Below are positions 37,383 through 46,817 of a DNA stretch of 64,000 bases, in pieces. Made by a program: the position numbers and the translations under genes. The notes under the pieces were generated by a model. It searched no databases, was not told the DNA's origin, and saw nothing but the letters and a program-made list of their open reading frames with translations. This DNA is from Parahoeflea olei (GTDB lineage: Bacteria; Pseudomonadota; Alphaproteobacteria; Rhizobiales; Rhizobiaceae), in NCBI RefSeq assembly GCF_001703635.1, contig NZ_LQZT01000012.1, forward strand, positions 1 to 64,000, in the 5' to 3' direction. The first letter of the stretch is position 1, and each line of letters starts with the position of its first letter.

Positions 37383-38237
37383 ATGGCAGGATGGATCTCG
37401 GTGCTCTTTGCGGCTGCAGGCCTGCTTGCGGGGCATACGGGCGCGCGGGCGCAGGAGCCTGTGGATGTGTCGCTGGTGCTGGCGGTGGACGTCTCGCGCT
37501 CGATGTCGCAGCGGGAGCTCGCGATCCAGCGCGAGGGCTATGCGGCGGCGCTCAACCATCCCGACGTGGTGCGCGCGATCGGGCAGGGCGCCTATGGGCG
37601 CATCGCCATCACCATGTTCGAATGGGCCGGCGACGGCTCCACCAACCAGGTGTTCGACTGGACGCTGGTGGAGACCGGCGCCGATGCCGACCGGTTGTCG
37701 GCACTCGTGCTGGCGACCCGGCCGGTCGGGCTCAGGCGCACCTCGATCTCGGGGGCGGTCCGGCATGCGATGCGGCGGTTGGACGCGTCGCCCTATGAGG
37801 GGTTCCGCAAGGTGATCGACATTTCCGGCGACGGTCCCAACAACCAGGGCGGCCCGGTGCTCGCGGCGCGCGACGAGGCGCTCGGCAAACGCATCGTCAT
37901 CAACGGCCTGCCGCTGATGACCAGCGACGGCCCGGGCGGCGGGTTCAACATCGCCGATCTTGACGCCTATTACGGCGATTGCGTGATCGGCGGGCCGGGC
38001 AGCTTCCTGGTGCCGGTCCGAAGCTGGGAGCAGTTTCCCGAAGCCGTCCGCCGCAAGCTGATCCTTGAAATCGGAAGCCTGAAGCTGCCGCCGGAACGGG
38101 CCGGGGGAGCGGGTGCCGAGATCGTGCCGGTGCAGGCGCTGCCCGCGCAACCCTTCAGGCCTGCGGGGGAAAGCTCCGACTGCCTGGCCGGGGAGAAGAT
38201 CTGGGAAGAGCGGCGCTGGATGTTCACCGATCCCTGA
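37383..38237 (+). CDS. DUF1194 secreted vWA-like protein
   Basis: A 284-residue DUF1194 protein. A signal peptide covers about residues 1-23. The mature domain opens with VDVSLVLAVDVSRSMSQREL, in which DVSRS (residues 36-40) matches the DxSxS metal-ion-dependent adhesion site of von Willebrand A domains, and ISGDGPNNQGGPV supplies the second metal loop. The family is periplasmic or secreted and of unknown function. It stands alone; a GCN-rich leader precedes the ATG. Confidence 0.85.
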   Translation: MAGWISVLFAAAGLLAGHTGARAQEPVDVSLVLAVDVSRSMSQRELAIQREGYAAALNHPDVVRAIGQGAYGRIAITMFEWAGDGSTNQVFDWTLVETGADADRLSALVLATRPVGLRRTSISGAVRHAMRRLDASPYEGFRKVIDISGDGPNNQGGPVLAARDEALGKRIVINGLPLMTSDGPGGGFNIADLDAYYGDCVIGGPGSFLVPVRSWEQFPEAVRRKLILEIGSLKLPPERAGGAGAEIVPVQALPAQPFRPAGESSDCLAGEKIWEERRWMFTDP

Positions 38238-38427
38238 GCCGGTGCGAAGATGCCAGGCCTCCTGGCGGCGCGGGCTATTCAAATCCTTGAAGGATATGAA
38301 GTAATCGGTCCGCGCCGTTCCCTTGAACCGGGCAATCCAGCGGCAGCCATATGCATTTTGATACTTCACCGTTAACTCAAATTCAATCCGCACATGATTA
38401 GCGTTGGTCGATCAACGGGATGATCGC

Positions 38428-39273
38428 ATGTTTATCGGCCTATCGGGAATGCAGTACACGGGCGGCTCCCTTGGGGAGCATCGCATCGTCGTGGCTGAAG
38501 ATTCGAATGTCTTCACCTCCATGATCGGGCAGACGCTCAAGGAAAATTTCGACATCGAGATCGAGGTCTGCCGCAGTTTCGAGGAGCTGCAGCTGGCCTT
38601 CGAATATGGCGAGCGGCCGATCAAGCTGGCGATTTCGAACATCAACCTGCCCGGCGCGGAAAATGGCGAGGCGCTGAAATATCTCGCTGAGCTTTCCATC
38701 CCCATCATCGTCTTCACCGGCACGTTCCATGAATCGACCCGCGAGGGCATTCTCGCCCACGACATCGTCGACTACGTGATCAAGGACAATGTGCTGGCGA
38801 TCGACCTGCTTGCGGAATCGGTGTGCCGGTTCCTGACCAATCACCGTCACCACGTGCTGATCGTCGACGACAGCGCCACCGCGCGTGCGCTCCTGCGCAG
38901 CCGGCTCGAGCGGTTCAATTTCAATGTGAGCGTAGCGGAGAGCGGCGCCGAGGCGCTGTCCATCCTGAAGGTCACGCCGGATATCGGCCTGGTGATCACC
39001 GACTACAACATGCCCGACATCGACTGCTTCGAGCTGACCCGGCGCCTGCGCGCCGTGCGCGGCAGCCACGAGCTCAGGATCATCGGCGTGTCGTCCTCCG
39101 ACAACCGTCTGCTGACGGCGCGGTTCCTGAAGGCGGGCGGCAATGATTTCATGCTCAGGCCCTATGTCGATGAAGAGTTTTACTGCCGGGTCAACCAGAA
39201 CCTCGACACGCTCGACCAGATCAAGTCGGCGCGGCGAGCCCTGGGAAGCCGCGTGGCGGCAAAGGTTGCCTGA
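38428..39273 (+). CDS. Response regulator with two receiver domains; first lacks the phospho-acceptor Asp
   Basis: A 281-residue protein made of two receiver (REC) domains and no output domain. REC1 keeps the acidic pair (VVAEDS), the Thr (FTGTF) and the Lys (YVIKDN), but the phospho-acceptor is Asn 71 (ISNINLPG). REC2 has VDDSAT and an intact acceptor in TDYNMPD, but the conserved Lys is Arg (MLRPY). It probably acts by protein-protein contact in a phosphorelay. It is followed by a paralogue with the same layout. A hydrophobic segment is absent, so it is cytoplasmic. ATG 38428 is chosen; a TTG at 38404 would add eight residues. Confidence 0.85.
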   Translation: MFIGLSGMQYTGGSLGEHRIVVAEDSNVFTSMIGQTLKENFDIEIEVCRSFEELQLAFEYGERPIKLAISNINLPGAENGEALKYLAELSIPIIVFTGTFHESTREGILAHDIVDYVIKDNVLAIDLLAESVCRFLTNHRHHVLIVDDSATARALLRSRLERFNFNVSVAESGAEALSILKVTPDIGLVITDYNMPDIDCFELTRRLRAVRGSHELRIIGVSSSDNRLLTARFLKAGGNDFMLRPYVDEEFYCRVNQNLDTLDQIKSARRALGSRVAAKVA

Positions 39274-39331
39274 AGGCGATTGAATTGTCTTGGCCGCGTG
39301 GCCGGTGCCGCGCGCAATTGGAGTAGGTGTT

Positions 39332-40189
39332 TTGCCTCGGACCAAAATCAAATCCGAACTTCGGGCGAGCCTTGCGGTCGCGCAGGAAAGACTGCGCGTG
39401 CTGTTGGTGGAGGATTCGCGGATGTTCACGTCCGCGCTGAAATACAGGTTCGAGACGGATCTGGGGCTTGAGGTCGTCACCTGCAGCTCGCTGGCGGAAA
39501 TGCGGACTGCCGCGAGCGGCCCCGACCATGGCTTCTTCCTCGCCGTCACCGACCTCAACCTGTCGGACTCGCCGCATTGCGAGGCGCTCGACTACGCGCT
39601 CGAGATCGGCCTGCCGGCCATCGTCTTCACCGGCAAGTTCGACTTCAACACCCGGAAGAGCATCCTCAACAAGGATGTGCTCGACTATGTGATCAAGGAC
39701 AACGACCGCGCCTTCGACGAGATCGTCGCCGCCGTCGGCCGGATCATGTCCAACCGGAACTTCCGGGTTCTGGTGGTGGACGACATGAAGTCCCAGCGCA
39801 GCATTCTCGCCTCGATGCTGCGCGCGCAGAAGTTCAAGGTGGTGGAAGCCGCCTCCGGCACGCAGGCGCTCGAGGCGATGGAGGCCAATCCCGACATCAG
39901 CCTGGTGCTGACCGACTATCACATGGCCGACATGGACGGCTATCAGCTCACCCGCAAGCTGCGACGGCATTATTCCGACGATGAACTTCGCATCATCGGC
40001 ATCTCGACCTCGCACGATCCGGCGCTGTCGGCGAGCTTTCTCAAGGCCGGCGCCAGCGACTTTCTCTACCGGCCTTTCGTGCAGGAAGAGTTCCAGTGCC
40101 GCATCGCGCAGAACATCGGCATCCTGGTCAAGATGGAAGCCTTGCGCAAGGCGGCCTCGGCGCAGCCGCTGGCAACCGCCACGGCCTGA
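39332..40189 (+). CDS. Response regulator with two receiver domains (paralogue)
   Basis: A 285-residue double-receiver protein homologous over its length to the preceding gene product. REC1 has LLVEDSRMFTSAL, the acceptor Asp 74 (TDLNL), FTGKFD and YVIKDN, so it looks competent for phosphorylation, unlike its neighbour. REC2 has VVDDMKSQ, TDYHMADMDG and again Arg in place of the conserved Lys (LYRPF). I use the TTG at 39332 because GGAG lies eight bases before it; ATG 39290 would add 14 residues. The tandem pair arose by duplication and may form a heterodimer with one active and one inactive REC1. Confidence 0.85.
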   Translation: MPRTKIKSELRASLAVAQERLRVLLVEDSRMFTSALKYRFETDLGLEVVTCSSLAEMRTAASGPDHGFFLAVTDLNLSDSPHCEALDYALEIGLPAIVFTGKFDFNTRKSILNKDVLDYVIKDNDRAFDEIVAAVGRIMSNRNFRVLVVDDMKSQRSILASMLRAQKFKVVEAASGTQALEAMEANPDISLVLTDYHMADMDGYQLTRKLRRHYSDDELRIIGISTSHDPALSASFLKAGASDFLYRPFVQEEFQCRIAQNIGILVKMEALRKAASAQPLATATA

Positions 40190-40253
40190 GGCGACCACAC
40201 GCCAGCCCGTGCGGATGATGCATTCCTGAATTCGGTGGGGCCGTGCGTCCCGG

Positions 40254-41360
40254 TCAGGCCGCAGTCTGGTACTGCTTGCGCTCGGCGCGTTCCTGCTGCG
40301 GCGAGCGGTTGTAGAGCTCGCGGTAGCATTTGGAGAAATGCGAGGCCGAGACGAACCCGCAGGCGACGGCCACCTCAACCACCGGCATCGGCGACTGGAT
40401 CAGCAGGTGCCGCGCCCGGTCGAGCCGGATTTCCAGATAATAGCGCGCCGGCGAGCGCCCCATTTCCTGGCGGAACAGCCGTTCGATCTGGCGCCGCGAC
40501 AGGCCGGCATCGTCGGCGATCTCGATCAGCGAGAGCGGTTCGGACAGGTTGGCTTCCATCAGTTCGATGATCGAGAGCACCTTGGCGTTCTGCACGCCCA
40601 GACGCGCCCTGAGCGGCAGGCGCTGGCGGTCATGGGCATTGCGCACGCGGTCGGTCAGCGCCATTTCGCAGATGCGGTTGACCAGCGTGTCATCGTGGTC
40701 CTCGCCGATCAGGCTCAGCATCATGTCGAGCGCGGCGGTGCCGCCGGCGCAGGTGTGGATGTCGCCGTCGATCTCGTAGAGGTCGGCATAGACATTGGCC
40801 TTGGGGAAGGCTTCGGCGAAGCCGGGCAGGTTCTCCCAGTGGATGGCGCAGCGCCGCCCCGACAGCAATCCGGCCTTGGCGAGGATGTGGGCGCCGGTGC
40901 ACAGGCCGCCGATGGCGACGCCGCGATTGTGCTCCTCGCGCAACCAGGCAAGCACGGACTTGTTGTCGAAGCGCTCGACATTGACGCCCGAACAGACGAA
41001 CACCATGGTCGGCCGGTTTTCGCCGGCAAGGCTGCGGCGCTCGTCGGCGAGCGAGGCATTGACGGCAACCACGACCCCGTTCGAGGCGGGCACCGGTTCG
41101 CCGTCGAGCGATGCCAGGCGCCACTTGTAGCATTCGTAGCCGAGCATGCGGTTGGCCAGGCGCAAGGGCTCGATCGCCATCGAAAAGGCGATCATGGAAA
41201 ACTCGGGAACCATGAAGAAGACGATCGACCGCTTGTGCTTGGTGTGCAAGGCCATGCCCAATTTCCCGTGCGCGCCCGCAAGCGGGCTCATGTCGCGATC
41301 AGGCCATAAAAATCCTGATTTGTCACGGGAGGCACAGCGAAAATTTTCTGCATGCGACAT
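40254..41360 (-). CDS. gbdR: GbdR-like AraC-family regulator (DJ-1/PfpI + HTH)
   Basis: A protein of up to 368 residues with a DJ-1/PfpI-like N-terminal domain (GVAIGGLCTGAHILAKAGLL, HWENLPGFAEAFP) and a C-terminal AraC helix-turn-helix (LSLIEIADDAGLSRRQIERL and VVEVAVACGFVSASHFSKCY). This is the layout of GbdR, the activator of glycine betaine and dimethylglycine catabolism in Pseudomonas. The nearby dimethylglycine-dehydrogenase-like gene and the betaine-type methyltransferase and transporter genes support that assignment. The true start may be one of several downstream Met codons near residues 24-36. Confidence 0.8.
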   Translation of the reverse strand: MSHAENFRCASRDKSGFLWPDRDMSPLAGAHGKLGMALHTKHKRSIVFFMVPEFSMIAFSMAIEPLRLANRMLGYECYKWRLASLDGEPVPASNGVVVAVNASLADERRSLAGENRPTMVFVCSGVNVERFDNKSVLAWLREEHNRGVAIGGLCTGAHILAKAGLLSGRRCAIHWENLPGFAEAFPKANVYADLYEIDGDIHTCAGGTAALDMMLSLIGEDHDDTLVNRICEMALTDRVRNAHDRQRLPLRARLGVQNAKVLSIIELMEANLSEPLSLIEIADDAGLSRRQIERLFRQEMGRSPARYYLEIRLDRARHLLIQSPMPVVEVAVACGFVSASHFSKCYRELYNRSPQQERAERKQYQTAA

Positions 41361-41375
41361 GAGCCTTTGCGGGCA

Positions 41376-41564
41376 TTACAGCATCGGCCGGGCCTCGGTG
41401 CCGGCGCGTGCCGGCCGGGTCGAGGGCGCGTCCGGGGCGGCCGGCCAGCCGATGTCCTTGCGCAACTCGAAGGACAGATCCATCAGCCTGTTCTCCAGGG
41501 CGATGCGCTTCTGGCTTGCCCTCCATTGGCGGGCGCGGCGGGCGAGGCGGGAAAATCCGAACAT
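41376..41564 (-). CDS. DUF1127-like small protein
   Basis: A 62-residue basic protein. The pattern RLARRARQWRASQKRIALEN followed by LMDLSFELRKDIGWP matches the short Arg-rich DUF1127 family, whose members in Rhizobiales often regulate phosphate and carbon metabolism or RNA turnover. The start was set at the ATG with AAGGAGA upstream; an upstream in-frame ATG at 41636 lacks such a site. It is divergent from the LysR gene. Confidence 0.7.
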   Translation of the reverse strand: MFGFSRLARRARQWRASQKRIALENRLMDLSFELRKDIGWPAAPDAPSTRPARAGTEARPML

Positions 41565-41681
41565 GGGGGCGTCTCCTTGCTTGGGCTGACCAGTCGAACT
41601 GGATTGACAACAGCCTCGCTCAGCGGCATCATTCAATCAAACGAAATGAATTGACATGAATGATCAGTGGAATTGATTGAT

Positions 41682-42590
41682 ATGAATGCTCCCCTCAACC
41701 ACCCCCTGATGATGCTGGATCCGGATGTGCTGCGCAGCTTCGTGGCCATCGCCGAGACCGGCAGCTTCACCGCCGCGGCGACACGGATCTTCCGGACCCC
41801 GTCTGCCGTCTCCATGCAGATCAAACGACTTGAGGAGCAGCTTGGCGTGTCGGTGTTCGTGCGCGACGCCCGCAATGTCGCGCTCACCCATGACGGCGAG
41901 GTGCTGCTTGGCTATGCGCGGCGGCTGATCGCGCTCAACCGCGAGGCGATATCGCGGTTCGTGACGTCCGAGGTTGCGGGCGTGGTGCGGATCGGCTCGC
42001 CGTCGGACTATGGAGAAGCTGTGCTGCCGTCGGTGCTCAAGCTGTTCGCCAAGTCGCATCCGCAGGTGGTGGTGGATGTGGTGATCGACCAGTCGTCGAG
42101 CCTGCGCAAGCGCTTCGCGTCGGGCCATCTCGACATCGCGCTGGTCAGTTGCATGAAGAGCGATGCGCCGGATCGCGGCGAGGTGATGATGACCGACGAC
42201 ATCGTCTGGGTCGGCGCCAAGGGCGGGCAGGCCTGCCTGCTCGATCCGCTGCCGCTGTCGATGTGGGACGAGGGCTGCGTCTGGCGCGAGAGTGCGCTGG
42301 CGGCACTCGAGAAGGTGGGGCGCAGCTACCGCGTGGCCTTCATGACGTCGCACATGGCGGGCCAGCGCGCGGCGGTGCTGTCGGATCTGGCGATCGCGCC
42401 GATGGGGCGGAGCTTCGTCGCGCCCGACATCCAGATCCTGGACGAGGATTGCGGCCTGGCTTCGCCCGGCAAGTACCAGCTTGTGCTGAAAGTCGCCCCC
42501 GATCCCTCGCCGCAGGTGGTCGCGCTCAGCGATCATTTCCGCGCCGGTTTCGAGCATTTCAGCCAGACCGGCGCGTTCGGCGCCCCGTGA
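41682..42590 (+). CDS. LysR-family transcriptional regulator
   Basis: A 302-residue LysR regulator with the winged HTH at residues 12-70 (LRSFVAIAETGSFTAAATRI, RTPSAVSMQIKRLEEQLG) and a periplasmic-binding-like effector domain. The effector is unknown. The 117-base divergent region shared with the DUF1127-like gene is AT-rich and contains the repeated half-sites ATTGACATGAAT and ATTGATATGAAT (spaced about 30 bases), plausible LysR operators. Confidence 0.85.
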   Translation: MNAPLNHPLMMLDPDVLRSFVAIAETGSFTAAATRIFRTPSAVSMQIKRLEEQLGVSVFVRDARNVALTHDGEVLLGYARRLIALNREAISRFVTSEVAGVVRIGSPSDYGEAVLPSVLKLFAKSHPQVVVDVVIDQSSSLRKRFASGHLDIALVSCMKSDAPDRGEVMMTDDIVWVGAKGGQACLLDPLPLSMWDEGCVWRESALAALEKVGRSYRVAFMTSHMAGQRAAVLSDLAIAPMGRSFVAPDIQILDEDCGLASPGKYQLVLKVAPDPSPQVVALSDHFRAGFEHFSQTGAFGAP

Positions 42591-42708
42591 CGGGGGTGCC
42601 GTGAGCGGTGAACAGCGGCTGAACGGTGCATTCAGGCCGAATACAGGCGGGCGCCTTCAGGGTGCGGACAGTGGCGCACGGGGTGCCACGATCAGCAGGG
42701 AGAGACTG

Positions 42709-43074
42709 ATGAAGACGTCCAATCGCATTCTGTTCGCGCTTTCCGCTGTCGCAGTGGCGCTTGCCTCCGGCCCGGCGCTGGCGTCGGCCTTTACCGCCGG
42801 CACCGTTACCGCGATCGCCCCTGACGATGTGCTCAACATCCGCAAATGGCCGAGCGCGCAGTCGCAGGTCATCGATGCCTATGGCCCGGGCGAGCCGATC
42901 AGCCTGACCGGCCGCTGCAAGACCATCACGACGAATGTGTCGTTCCGCATCGACGGCCATGGCAGTGCCGAATGGAAATATGCGCGGATGAAGAAGGCCA
43001 ATGTCTGGTGTCAGGTGATGACCAATGACGCCGAACTCGGCTGGGCGCGCGGCAAATATATCTGGCCTGAATAG
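42709..43074 (+). CDS. Secreted SH3-like domain protein
   Basis: A 121-residue protein with a signal peptide (residues 1-26, cleavage after ALASA) and a mature domain resembling bacterial SH3 (SH3b): VLNIRKWPSAQSQVIDAYG, then WCQVM and a C-terminal LGWARGKYIWPE, the usual W-V-xG-xYL-like ending. Such domains bind cell-wall peptides. ATG 42709 gives the signal peptide. It stands alone after the LysR gene. Confidence 0.75.
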   Translation: MKTSNRILFALSAVAVALASGPALASAFTAGTVTAIAPDDVLNIRKWPSAQSQVIDAYGPGEPISLTGRCKTITTNVSFRIDGHGSAEWKYARMKKANVWCQVMTNDAELGWARGKYIWPE

Positions 43075-43187
43075 GCGCCCCCAACCATCAATTTCCTTCA
43101 TCGTTTGCTGCAGGGGAATTCGTTTTTGATATCGGTCCGGCAGGCGTACCCTTCTCCAAGGATCAAGGGATCTCAGGAGGAAATGCC

Positions 43188-43343
43188 ATGTTCGGGACTT
43201 TTGCCCAGTCGCTGTTTATCGCCACGCGCATTGCGCCGCTGTCCAATCCCGAGCCGCACAGGGACTGGCGCACGGCGGCACGCCCGGGCGATCGCCTCAC
43301 CGCGCCGCCGCAAAAGGACAAGGCTGCGGCATCTGCCCGGTAA
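43188..43343 (+). CDS. Small protein (51 aa) with strong ribosome binding site
   Basis: A 51-residue frame beginning MFGTFAQSLFIATRIAPLSN and ending in a basic, Ala/Lys-rich tail. AGGAGG lies six to seven bases before the ATG, the best ribosome binding site in this area, and an AT-rich stretch just upstream could hold a promoter. The short N-terminal hydrophobic segment and basic tail resemble small Rhizobiales proteins of unknown role. It converges with the MFS gene on the other strand. Confidence 0.5.
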   Translation: MFGTFAQSLFIATRIAPLSNPEPHRDWRTAARPGDRLTAPPQKDKAAASAR

Positions 43344-43503
43344 GGCCCCAGGCCTTCGACCCCAGTCCGGCCAAGGGCTGTCGGCTTTTGGCCGTGCCCT
43401 GTTGCGAAGAAGAAGACGGGTGGCTGCTTTTCGGAGCAGCTTTGGGGCTGAAAGCGGATTGAGGCGGGCGCGTGCCCAGAGATTTCCGGTCGTTGCGTCC
43501 GTT

Positions 43504-44685
43504 TCAGTCGGCAGAGACCGTGCTTCGCGCCCGTGCTCTCGCCATGGCCGCATGCACGACGATGGCGGTTGCGTAGGAGCCGACCAGCAGGATCGGCAGG
43601 CCCGCCGCGGAGCCGGCGGTGGTCACGGCCAGAAGCGCCGGCGTGCCGAGTGCATTGCCGAGATTGCCGGTCTGGGCGATGCCGCCATTGGCGAGCGACC
43701 GGTCGGCCAGCGAGGCGTTGAGCTGCGGCACCGCGGCAAAGCTCGCCCCCTGGACCAGCCCGAGCGCGGCGAACAGGGCGATGAACAGCCAGGGATCGGG
43801 TCCCGTCAGCACATACACAAGGACGAGCGCGATGGCGCTCGCGAAGCCGGCGATGATGACCCCGACGGCCGGCATCCGCCGGAGCAGCAGGTTGCCGAGG
43901 CTCAGCGATGACAGGATGCTCGACAGCGGCATGGCGGCGGCGGCGAAGGGGCGCACCTCCGGATCGAGCATCGGCGGCAGCACCGCGAGCATCGAGACGA
44001 AGGTGAGCGTGTAAAACAGCCAGCCGAGCGCGGGGGCGCCGATGAAGGGCGAGGAATAGACGGCCCAGTGTCGCCGGGCGATCTCTCCGGGAGAGGGCAG
44101 GGACAACGGATGCTGGCGCCGCTCCCGCGGCAATGCCAGCGCCAGAAGTGCTGCGAGCGCGGCCATGTAGACCGCATGGAACGCCGGCAGGCTCCAGAGC
44201 CCGAAGCGCGCGAGCATGGCGGGGGCGACAAGCGCGAGGGCGGCGAAGGCCACGCCGAAATAGCTGCCCCAGAGGGTGAGCGCCATGCCCTGGTAGCGCG
44301 GGGCCGAATACTGCGCGATCAGGGTCGGGGCGGTGACCACGATCGCCAGATGCGCAAGCCCCTCGACGAGGCGGCTTGCGAGCATCCATTCGAAGCCCGG
44401 AAGCGTCGCCTGCCAGACGGAGACGGCCGCGCCAAGCACGAGCCCCGCAATCAGCAGCCTACGGATGCCGACATGGATGGCGATGATCCCAGCGATCAGG
44501 CCGAGCAGCATGCCGACCACGGAGATGAAGGAGACCAGATAGCCCGAGGCCGCGCCGGTTTCGCCGTAATGGGCCTGCAGTTCCGGGAAGATGACCACGA
44601 TCTTGGCGAATTGCGCCGCGGCCCCCAGCCCGGCGGCCCAGAGGGCGAGCACCAGAAACAGCGGGGAGCGGAGAACAGCGGACAT
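43504..44685 (-). CDS. MFS transporter, CynX/NimT-like
   Basis: A 393-residue permease with twelve predicted hydrophobic helices and no large soluble insertion. The helix 2-3 loop region and the segment RYQGMALTLWGSYFGVAFAA are MFS-like, and overall it resembles the CynX/NimT branch. Its start lies 79 bases after the stop of the reductive-activase gene on the same strand, so it may be the last gene of that operon and move a methylated substrate or product. No substrate motif is visible. Confidence 0.8.
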   Translation of the reverse strand: MSAVLRSPLFLVLALWAAGLGAAAQFAKIVVIFPELQAHYGETGAASGYLVSFISVVGMLLGLIAGIIAIHVGIRRLLIAGLVLGAAVSVWQATLPGFEWMLASRLVEGLAHLAIVVTAPTLIAQYSAPRYQGMALTLWGSYFGVAFAALALVAPAMLARFGLWSLPAFHAVYMAALAALLALALPRERRQHPLSLPSPGEIARRHWAVYSSPFIGAPALGWLFYTLTFVSMLAVLPPMLDPEVRPFAAAAMPLSSILSSLSLGNLLLRRMPAVGVIIAGFASAIALVLVYVLTGPDPWLFIALFAALGLVQGASFAAVPQLNASLADRSLANGGIAQTGNLGNALGTPALLAVTTAGSAAGLPILLVGSYATAIVVHAAMARARARSTVSAD

Positions 44686-44764
44686 GGCTTACGCCGTAGC
44701 CGCTGTTTCGATTCGGGTAAAGCGATGCTGCGCGCTGCGGTCGGCTTGACCGGACCGGTAGCAC

Positions 44765-46804
44765 TCAGCCGCGGTTGCGCCGTCCGCCGCGCCGGCGCGC
44801 CGCGCCCGGTTCGAGGCCGTCGGCGGCACCGGTGTCGACCGAGCGTTCGGGAAGCTTGACCACCTCGGAGAGCTTCGGAAACGCATCGACCTTGTTGGGG
44901 AAGGCCATGGCGTTGACGAAATGCTCCTGGAATTTCGGCTCGAGCGCGGTTTCGATCTTCTCGATATGGGTGACGGTGGCTTCGATCTCGCGGCGGTGGT
45001 CGCGGTTGAGGAGTGCCATGCGCGCGCCGGTGCCGGCGGCATTGCCGACCGCCTTGACGTGCTCGAGATCGCAATCGGGCACCAGGCCGAGAACCAGCGC
45101 GTATTTGGGATCGATGAAGGAGCCGAAGGCGCCGGCGAGGCCGATGCGGTCGACATGGTCGATGCCCAGCTTGTCCATCAGCAGCTTGATGCCGGCATAG
45201 AGTGCCGCCTTGGCGAGCTGGATGGCGCGGACATCGGTCTGGCTGACGCTGAGCTTCGGTTCGCCGTCGCGCAGGAGATAGGAGAAGGTGCGGCCATTGC
45301 CGATGATGCGCGTGCTCCTGGCCGTCAGATCGCCATTGATGACGCCGTCCTCGGTGATGATGCCGGCGAGATACATCTCGGCGACGATCTCGATGATTCC
45401 GGAGCCGCAGACGCCGTTGACGCCCACGCTTTTCGCCGCGTCCTCGAAGCCAGGCTCGTCCGACCAGGGCTCGATGCCGATCACGCGATAGCGCGGCTCA
45501 AGCGTTTCGGGGTCGATGCGGATACGCTCGATCGCGCCCGGGGCGGCGCGCTGGCCGCAGGAGATTTCCGCGCCCTCGAAGGCGGGGCCGGTGGGGGAGG
45601 ACGCCGCCACCGTGCGGGCGCGGTTGCCGAGCACGATTTCGGCATTGGTGCCGACATCGACGAGCAGCATCATCTCGTCCTGGCGGTGCGGGCCTTCGGT
45701 GAGCGTGGCCGCGGCCGCATCAGCCCCGACATGGCCGGCGATGCAGGGCAGCATGTAGGTGCGGGCGCCCGGATTGAGGACGATGTCGATTTCGGAAGCT
45801 TTGACCGATACCGCACCGGAAACGGCCAGCGCGAACGGCGCGCCGCCGAGCTCGGTCGGGTCGATGCCGAGAAACAGGTGGTGCATGATCGGGTTGCCCA
45901 CGAACACCGAATCGAGAATGTCGCTGCGGGCGATCTCGCCTTGTGCGCAGACCTTGTCGATGAGCCCGTTGACCGCCTCGCGCACGGCGCGGGTCATGCC
46001 CTCGCGACCATCGGGGTTCATCATCACATAGGAAACGCGGCTCATCAGGTCTTCGCCGAAGCGGATCTGCGGGTTGGACGCGCCGGCGGAGGCGAGCGTG
46101 CGGCCCGACAAAAGCGAGCTGAGATGCATGGCGATGGTGGTCGAGCCGATGTCGCAGGCAATGCCGTAGGCCTCGTTCTTCAGGCCCGGATAGACCGCGA
46201 TCAGCTGCGGCCGCTCGGCCTCGCCATCGTGATGGATGGCGAGCGTCACCTTCCAGTCGCCCTGGCGCAGCAGCTTCTGGATTTCGGGCAGGAGATAGGC
46301 GTCGATGGCCGGGCGGGGAATTCCCCACTGCGCCTCGAGCGCCGCCAGCATGCGGTCGAGATCGCCGAGCGGCTTGTGCATGTCGGGTTCCTCGACCTCG
46401 ACATAGCACATCTGGATCGCCGGATTGCGCTCGATCACGCGGCCGTCGGACTCCTTGCGCACCACCTGGGCGTTGACCACGGTGTCCTGCGGAATGTCGA
46501 TGACGAGGTCGCCGAGCACCTTCGCGGTGCAGGACAGCCGCCGGCCGGGCTTCAGGTCGCGCTTTTCGGCGTAGCGCGCCTCGTTGCCGCCGAACGGGGT
46601 GATGTGGTCGTTGGAGGAGGTGATGCCGTGCTTGGCAAAGACGCCTTCCTGCACCTCGACCTGGCAGCGGCCGCAGATGCCGCGGCCGCCGCACACGCTT
46701 TCCACATGCACGCCGAGCTGGCGTGCCGCCTCGAGCACGGGGGTGTCAGTGGGAAAGCGCCCGCGCTTTCCCGACGGCATGAACAGGACGAGGTGGTCGG
46801 TCAT
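44765..46804 (-). CDS. Reductive activator of corrinoid proteins (RACE/RamA-like, 2Fe-2S + DUF4445)
   Basis: A 679-residue protein of the RACE family that reduces inactive Co(II) corrinoid to Co(I), using ATP. The N-terminus is a ferredoxin with Cys at 38, 44, 47 and 92 (CGGRGICGRC, then SC) for one 2Fe-2S cluster. The middle and C-terminal parts form the ASKHA-type DUF4445 domain (IACDIGSTTIAMHL, LLVDVGTNAEIVLGN, GVCGSGIIEIVAEMYLAGII). The chain ends in an Arg/Gly-rich tail (ARRRGGRRNRG), a feature shared with three other proteins of the system. It follows the methyl-THF methyltransferase gene on the same strand. The presumed client is the B12-binding protein at 54438. Confidence 0.9.
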   Translation of the reverse strand: MTDHLVLFMPSGKRGRFPTDTPVLEAARQLGVHVESVCGGRGICGRCQVEVQEGVFAKHGITSSNDHITPFGGNEARYAEKRDLKPGRRLSCTAKVLGDLVIDIPQDTVVNAQVVRKESDGRVIERNPAIQMCYVEVEEPDMHKPLGDLDRMLAALEAQWGIPRPAIDAYLLPEIQKLLRQGDWKVTLAIHHDGEAERPQLIAVYPGLKNEAYGIACDIGSTTIAMHLSSLLSGRTLASAGASNPQIRFGEDLMSRVSYVMMNPDGREGMTRAVREAVNGLIDKVCAQGEIARSDILDSVFVGNPIMHHLFLGIDPTELGGAPFALAVSGAVSVKASEIDIVLNPGARTYMLPCIAGHVGADAAAATLTEGPHRQDEMMLLVDVGTNAEIVLGNRARTVAASSPTGPAFEGAEISCGQRAAPGAIERIRIDPETLEPRYRVIGIEPWSDEPGFEDAAKSVGVNGVCGSGIIEIVAEMYLAGIITEDGVINGDLTARSTRIIGNGRTFSYLLRDGEPKLSVSQTDVRAIQLAKAALYAGIKLLMDKLGIDHVDRIGLAGAFGSFIDPKYALVLGLVPDCDLEHVKAVGNAAGTGARMALLNRDHRREIEATVTHIEKIETALEPKFQEHFVNAMAFPNKVDAFPKLSEVVKLPERSVDTGAADGLEPGAARRRGGRRNRG

Positions 46805-46817
46805 GAGGGGAGCCTTT

